Source: SFTJ01 sp905210415
Lineage (GTDB): Bacteria; Bacteroidota; Bacteroidia; Bacteroidales; Muribaculaceae
Assembly: GCA_902476295.1 (NCBI GenBank)
Contig: CABSDC010000045.1
Span: forward strand, 1-18,467
Reading direction: 5' to 3'
DNA: 18,467 nt
This document shows positions 13,954-18,467 of the stretch, in pieces. Within the stretch, counting starts at the first letter, position 1. Every line of letters begins with the position of its first letter. A program made the translations under genes and the position numbers. The notes beneath the pieces were generated by a model. It was not told where the DNA came from. It ran no database searches and saw nothing but the letters and a program-made list of their open reading frames with translations.

Positions 13954-16900
13954 TTACTTCTTTTTAGCGTCGATTTCCTTGAGCAATTCCTCAACAGCAA
14001 CCTTCAACTGAGTATCCTCACCCTTGACCACTGTTTCTGGTGAGTTAGCCACCTTGATGTCTGGTTCCAATTGATCGTTTTCAAGATAACCACCGTCGGC
14101 CTTTTGATAGCCAATAACAGGAATACCGAATACCAAAGAATTATCGATAAGAGTTTCCCAGTTAACGCTTGTCATTGTTCCAGGAACAGGCATACCTACG
14201 AGCTTACCAATCTTCTTGTATTTGTAAACCCATGGGCTACCGTGTGCATTACTATAGTTGGCTTCGCATTGGAGCATAATAGAAGGCTTGTTCCAGCGGC
14301 GGCTTGGCATATCGCACGCTTCACGGCCTCTTGCCACTTGAGTAAGGTATTTTTCACCGCTGAAGAACACTTCGAGGTCTTCATGAAGGCGACCACCACC
14401 ATTGAAGCGAGTGTCAATCACAATACCTTCCTTGTCGTTGAATTTACCCAAAACTTGTGAGTAAACGTCACGGAACGAAGCATCGTTCATCGATTGGATG
14501 TGTACATAACCAAGTCTGCCACCAGAGAGGCGTTCTACGTCGGCTTCACGAGCATCAACCCAACGCTTGTAGAGCAATGCATTGAATGCTCCAGATGCGA
14601 TTGGCAATACCACTTCGTCCCAACGTGTGCCGTCGGCTGGATTATAGATAGAAACCAAAGTCTTCTTTCTACCCAATTCATTGAAAATCACAGCATAGTC
14701 AGTGCTATCATTGAGTTCTTCGCCATTGATGCGCTCGATGATGCAACCAGCCTTCATCTTTGAAGTAGCACGGTCAAATGGACCACCCTTCACCACTTCG
14801 TCTACCTTCATACCCTTGTCGGTATAAGTCCAGTCGTAGATAAGGCCAAGGCTCATAGTGCGTTCATCGTTCATCGATGCGTTGCCGTAATATCTGCCAC
14901 CAGTGTGCGATACATTCAATTCACCAAGAATTTCACTCAACAATTCAGCGAAATCGTTATTGTTGTTGATATGAGGTAAGAACTTGCGGTAAGCTTCAGC
15001 CATCATTGGCCAATCAACACCGTGCATATTGGTGTTGTAGAAGCACTTAGCTTCTTGCTTAACCACGTGTTCAAACATATATGCGCGTTCTGCCTTATGA
15101 TCAACCTTCATAGTTGCCGATGCAGTGATAGGAGTCTGCTTTTCGCCAGGAATGTCAATCTTCTTAGTAGAACCACCGATAAGGAACATCGATTTGCCAT
15201 CGTCCATCATTTGCAGATAGCCACCACCTACGCCCTTGCTCACAAGGCGAGTTTCCTTGCTGCGAGTAGTGTATTTCCACAAGTCAGGCTTGCCTTCAAA
15301 CGAAGTAGTGTAATATAAAGTTTCGCCGTCAGGAGTCAATGCAGCAGCACTGAGGTCAGAAGAGTTTGGAGTAAGGCGCACGATGCGGTCGCACATTCCT
15401 TCGAACTCAATAACGAGGTCTTTCTTTTCATCAGCCTTCTTTGAATCGTCGGCTTTACCCTTCTTCTTGCCTTTCTTGTCAGCCTTTGCCTTATCAGCTT
15501 TTGCCTTGCTTCCCTTTTGAGCTTTTTCTACTTCCTTCAAGAGCTCGTAGTCTTCCTTATTGAGGTTGAAACGGTCATAAGCATCCTTATTCATAAAGGC
15601 AAGCATAATGTCGTTTTGTGAACCCCAAGAAGCGTGTGAACGCATACCGTAACGGTCAGTTACAAACATAATAGCATTACCGTTCATCACCCAAGTAGGC
15701 ATCATGCTGAAGTAGCCGCTGCCTGTGATATTGAAAATCTCACCACCTTGAGCGCTTACGATACCAGCATCGTAATATGGGTCGTGCTTTTTGTCAACAA
15801 ATTGAATGCAGAACCACTTTCCGTCAGGACTCCACTCATAAGAGAATTCTTCGTTGTTGTCATACCACTTGCTGCCATCGGTGATTTGGCGCACCTTGTT
15901 TGACTCAAGGTTGAGCACCATCAATCGGCAACGGTCTTCGATAAACGCCAATTCCTTGCCGTCTGGTGAGAATTGTGGCGCATAACGCTCAATTTCAGTA
16001 GAAGGCAATACCACCTTTTCGTCGATAAGAGTAGCGTTAGCGAAGTTTTGGTCTTCCTTGCGAGAGATAGTGGCAGTGTAGAGTTGCCAGTTTCCGCCGC
16101 GTTCGCTTGCATAAGCAATAGTGCGATTGTCTTTCCAAGTCACACCGCGCTCTTCAGCGGCAGTCTGAGTGATTTGCTTAGTGGTGTTGTAATCAACCGA
16201 CGTCACAAACACCTCGCCACGAGAGATGAAAGCCAATTGCTTGCCGTCTGGCGAAACCTCGCCCGACTTTGGCGATGCGAAAATCTTTGACACTTCTTCT
16301 TCTTCATCAAGAAGCACGTCAATCTTCACCTTCTTTGGCTCAGCGCCTTGCGATTTGATGTAAATTTCGCCATCGTAAGCGAAGCACAATGTGCCGTCGT
16401 TGGCCATTGAGAGGAATCTCACTGGGTGAGTAGCGAAATTAGTTACAGCCTTCACCTGAGCAGGGCTGTTGATATCCATTTGATAAACGTTGAACGAACC
16501 GCCATTTCTTTCACTCAAGAAATACACAGTCTTGCCATCAGATGCCAAGATTGGTTGACGATCCTCACCACCGCGATTAGTGAGGTTGGTATGCTTGCCT
16601 GTAGTGACGTCATACTTCCAAAGGTCGCGAGTCACCGATGAAGTGTGGTGCTTACGCAAAGCATCTTCAAATCCCTTGCAGTCGTTGTAGAGCATAGTCT
16701 TGCCGTCAGCGCTGAAGCAGATATTTTCGGCAGGAGTAGCGAGCACTTGTTGTGTGCGGCCGCCATTCACTGGCACCTTATACAATTCGCGAAGCGCGCC
16801 TGATGGGAACAATGCGCTCTTAGCAGGATCTTGAATGCAAGCACCGAAATACACCCACTTGCCGTCGTTTGAAAACGCGGTTGGGATTTCTCCAGCCGAG

Positions 16901-17217
16901 TTAGTAGTCAAGCGTTTAGCAGTGCCACCGTTTGCCGGCATCACAAACACGTCCATGTTGCCATGTCGGTCACTTGAGAACACAATCTGCTTGCCGTCTG
17001 GGCTCCAGATAGGGTTGTTCTCATAACTTGGTTGTGTGGTCAAGCGCACTGCTGTGCCACCCTGCGACGAAACTTTCCAGATGTCGCCCTTATACGAGAA
17101 GGCGATTTCCTTGCCATCTGGAGAAATTTTAGCCGTACGAAGCCATAATGGCGTAGACGCTCCAGCTGACAATGCAGCGAGCATCATTACGGTCAGTCCA
17201 ATTGCTTTCTTTTTCAT
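13954..17217 (-). CDS. Exported tricorn-type protease (peptidase family S41)
   Basis: A 1087-residue protein with a signal peptide (MKKKAIGLTVMMLAALSAGAS). Residues about 25-550 are PD40/WD40-like beta-propeller repeats (ISPDGKEIAF, WSPDGKQIVF, FSPDGKELAF, WSPDGKWF). A Lys-rich linker (about 562-599, KAKADKKGKKKGK) leads to a second propeller part. A PDZ-like domain (about 775-860) and an S41 core follow. S770-H771 (VSHTGG), S989 (NYSNAHG) and E1046 (YLEN) match the spacing of the tricorn catalytic residues S745/H746, S965 and E1023. Tricorn removes short peptides from oligopeptides. This one should work in the periplasm. It lies 48 bases after the carbonic anhydrase-like gene, probably in one operon. 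Confidence 0.93.
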   Translation of the reverse strand: MKKKAIGLTVMMLAALSAGASTPLWLRTAKISPDGKEIAFSYKGDIWKVSSQGGTAVRLTTQPSYENNPIWSPDGKQIVFSSDRHGNMDVFVMPANGGTAKRLTTNSAGEIPTAFSNDGKWVYFGACIQDPAKSALFPSGALRELYKVPVNGGRTQQVLATPAENICFSADGKTMLYNDCKGFEDALRKHHTSSVTRDLWKYDVTTGKHTNLTNRGGEDRQPILASDGKTVYFLSERNGGSFNVYQMDINSPAQVKAVTNFATHPVRFLSMANDGTLCFAYDGEIYIKSQGAEPKKVKIDVLLDEEEEVSKIFASPKSGEVSPDGKQLAFISRGEVFVTSVDYNTTKQITQTAAEERGVTWKDNRTIAYASERGGNWQLYTATISRKEDQNFANATLIDEKVVLPSTEIERYAPQFSPDGKELAFIEDRCRLMVLNLESNKVRQITDGSKWYDNNEEFSYEWSPDGKWFCIQFVDKKHDPYYDAGIVSAQGGEIFNITGSGYFSMMPTWVMNGNAIMFVTDRYGMRSHASWGSQNDIMLAFMNKDAYDRFNLNKEDYELLKEVEKAQKGSKAKADKAKADKKGKKKGKADDSKKADEKKDLVIEFEGMCDRIVRLTPNSSDLSAAALTPDGETLYYTTSFEGKPDLWKYTTRSKETRLVSKGVGGGYLQMMDDGKSMFLIGGSTKKIDIPGEKQTPITASATMKVDHKAERAYMFEHVVKQEAKCFYNTNMHGVDWPMMAEAYRKFLPHINNNNDFAELLSEILGELNVSHTGGRYYGNASMNDERTMSLGLIYDWTYTDKGMKVDEVVKGGPFDRATSKMKAGCIIERINGEELNDSTDYAVIFNELGRKKTLVSIYNPADGTRWDEVVLPIASGAFNALLYKRWVDAREADVERLSGGRLGYVHIQSMNDASFRDVYSQVLGKFNDKEGIVIDTRFNGGGRLHEDLEVFFSGEKYLTQVARGREACDMPSRRWNKPSIMLQCEANYSNAHGSPWVYKYKKIGKLVGMPVPGTMTSVNWETLIDNSLVFGIPVIGYQKADGGYLENDQLEPDIKVANSPETVVKGEDTQLKVAVEELLKEIDAKKK

Positions 17218-17265
17218 ATAGCCTTTATAAAAATTTGTTTATTATATTATTCAGGTTATTCAGGT

Positions 17266-17817
17266 TTACGGATTTTGTAGTTCGTCTTCATTATAGTCAT
17301 ACCACTTTGAATACATCAAGTAGTTCTTGGCTATTTTCACATTCATCTCTTGTGCCTGTGCTGGGTCTACCTTCTTCTTAAACACTGCTGGCGCACCTGC
17401 CCACAATTCGTGAGGGCCAATCACAGTGCCCTTTTTCACAACGCTGCCGGCTGCCACAATAGCACCCTCGCCCACTTCCACGTCATCAAGGAGCACCGAG
17501 CCCATACCGATAAGCGCAAACGAGCGTATTTTAGCGCCATGAACAGTCACGTTGTGGCCTATCGACACGTCGTCGCCGATTTCGATGGTTGACTTCTGAT
17601 ATAGCGTGTGGAGCACACTGCCATCTTGAATATTAACGCGATTACCGATTGTGATAGTGTTAACATCGCCACGCAGCACTGTGCCAAACCACACAGTGCA
17701 ATCGTTGCCCATTGTCACTTCGCCAATCAAGGCTGCATTGTCGGCGAGAAAACATCCTGTGCCATACTTTGGCTTGAGTATTTCGCCGTTACGATTGATT
17801 GTTCGTACAATTGCCAT
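17266..17817 (-). CDS. Gamma-class carbonic anhydrase-like hexapeptide-repeat protein
   Basis: A 183-residue left-handed beta-helix protein. Hexapeptide repeats are visible as GEVTMGNDCTVW, NTITIGNRVNIQDGS, STIEIGDDVSIGHNVTV and VEVGEGAIVAAGSVV. Three His residues at the zinc-binding positions of gamma carbonic anhydrase are present: H70 (SVLHT), H88 and H93 (IGHNVTVHG). The C-terminal end has an extra helix (AQAQEMNVKIAKNYLMYSKWYDYNEDE). The family also includes proteins such as YrdA, PaaY and CaiE, many of unknown or no activity, so I claim the fold and metal site, not CO2 hydration. It starts 26 bases after the aminopeptidase stop and has no Shine-Dalgarno. Confidence 0.9.
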   Translation of the reverse strand: MAIVRTINRNGEILKPKYGTGCFLADNAALIGEVTMGNDCTVWFGTVLRGDVNTITIGNRVNIQDGSVLHTLYQKSTIEIGDDVSIGHNVTVHGAKIRSFALIGMGSVLLDDVEVGEGAIVAAGSVVKKGTVIGPHELWAGAPAVFKKKVDPAQAQEMNVKIAKNYLMYSKWYDYNEDELQNP

Positions 17818-17843
17818 TTCTTCTATTTATGCTTTATTTTTTG

Positions 17844-18467
17844 TTATTTCAATTCCTTAGTTTTCTCTTCAAGCCATGCGCATTCTTCAGCAGTGAGATG
17901 CTTGCTTAGGCGTTCACGCACCATGGCGTGATATTCATTGATTTCTGCCACCTCAACGTCGGTGAGCATACTTCTATCTATCAGATTTAAGTCGTATGGG
18001 AAGAGCGGGAGGTTTTCAAACTTCATAAATCCGCCAAATTCTTCGCTGACCACATCGTTCACAGTGAGCACACAGTTCTCAATGCGTATGCCATACTCAC
18101 CTGTCTTATAAAGTCCGGGCTCATTGCTTGTCACCATTCCAGGAACAAGTTCCACAGGATTTTCGTTTGTGCGAATGCTTTGAGGGCCCTCGTGCACCGA
18201 GAGGAAATGTCCCACGCCGTGACCGGTGCCGTGGAAGAAAGTCATGTGTTCTTTCCACAAGAATTGGCGGGCAAGCACATCGAGCTGCACACCGCGAGTG
18301 TGTTCGGGGAACACGGCATTGCCTAAAGCCAAATGGCCTTTCAGCACCAAAGTATAGTCGTGGCGCTCGGCATCAGTAGGGTTGCCAAGCGATACGGTGC
18401 GGGTGATGTCGGTAGTGCCGTCGAGATATTGCGCACCAGTGTCAACGAGCAGCAGGCCCTCGCCACG
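17844..18467 (-). CDS. pepP: Xaa-Pro aminopeptidase, 5' part outside window
   Basis: The last 207 residues of an M24-family aminopeptidase P, which removes an N-terminal residue followed by proline. The metal ligands are all present: D9 (LLLVDTG) and D20 (TTDITRT) of the visible part, H83 (HGTGHGVGH), E116 (SNEPG) and E130 (RIEN). The HGTGHGVGHFLSVHEGP stretch is typical of the eukaryotic-like long aminopeptidase P1 form of about 590-600 residues. The N-terminal creatinase-like domains would then lie outside the right edge. The C-terminal extension ENLPLFPYDLNLIDRSML also fits that form. The gene is the first of the probable three-gene unit and its promoter is not visible. Product reliably a peptidase, exact specificity inferred. 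Confidence 0.93.
   Translation of the reverse strand, partial: RGEGLLLVDTGAQYLDGTTDITRTVSLGNPTDAERHDYTLVLKGHLALGNAVFPEHTRGVQLDVLARQFLWKEHMTFFHGTGHGVGHFLSVHEGPQSIRTNENPVELVPGMVTSNEPGLYKTGEYGIRIENCVLTVNDVVSEEFGGFMKFENLPLFPYDLNLIDRSMLTDVEVAEINEYHAMVRERLSKHLTAEECAWLEEKTKELK

Noticed and set aside
1..18467. CRISPR array, insertion sequence or prophage
   Set aside because: No regularly spaced repeats, transposase or phage structural genes were found by reading both strands.

Overview
The window looks like chromosomal DNA from a member of the order Bacteroidales. Four things point there. Upstream signals repeatedly fit the Bacteroidota housekeeping-sigma consensus, TTG near -33 and TAnnTTTG at -7 with 18-20 bases between. 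Nearly all genes lack a Shine-Dalgarno sequence and have A-rich leaders. A DUF5606 gene is present, a family I know from Bacteroidota. The order rpsU-xerC-hpf-tRNAs-tuf-tRNA-Trp is also typical. I cannot name the genus. Most of the window is housekeeping DNA with no sign of a phage, an insertion sequence or CRISPR.

Region 1 (1-3930, minus strand) is a translation block. rpsU (bS21), a XerC-type recombinase and hpf (ribosome hibernation) are followed by a separate promoter for tRNA-Thr(UGU), tRNA-Tyr(GUA), tRNA-Thr(GGU), tuf (EF-Tu) and tRNA-Trp, which runs off the left edge. rpsU has an unusually long leader of about 240 bases. Two strong Shine-Dalgarno sequences lie here, one in the rpsU leader and one in front of hpf.

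Region 2 (3931-7935, minus strand) holds aroE overlapping comEC, an NlpC/P60 lipoprotein peptidase, and a DUF5606 gene.

Region 3 (7936-9891, plus strand) is the least understood part: a small exported protein, an unknown 135-residue protein, an unknown lipoprotein, and an unlisted 36-codon ORF whose start overlaps the lipoprotein stop. The first two have inverted repeats lying over their probable -33 and -7 elements.

Region 4 (10028-12944) is uvrA (nucleotide excision repair) ending in a hairpin shared with the convergent gene. Region 5 (12992-18467, minus strand) holds an unknown exported protein, then a probable operon of a pepP-type aminopeptidase (cut by the right edge), a gamma-class carbonic anhydrase-like protein and a large exported tricorn-type protease. 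The two peptidases suggest peptide breakdown as a shared theme.

I did not find a clear new multi-gene system. The best leads are the Shine-Dalgarno pattern around rpsU and hpf, the lipoprotein plus coupled micro-gene, and the paired dyads in Region 3.
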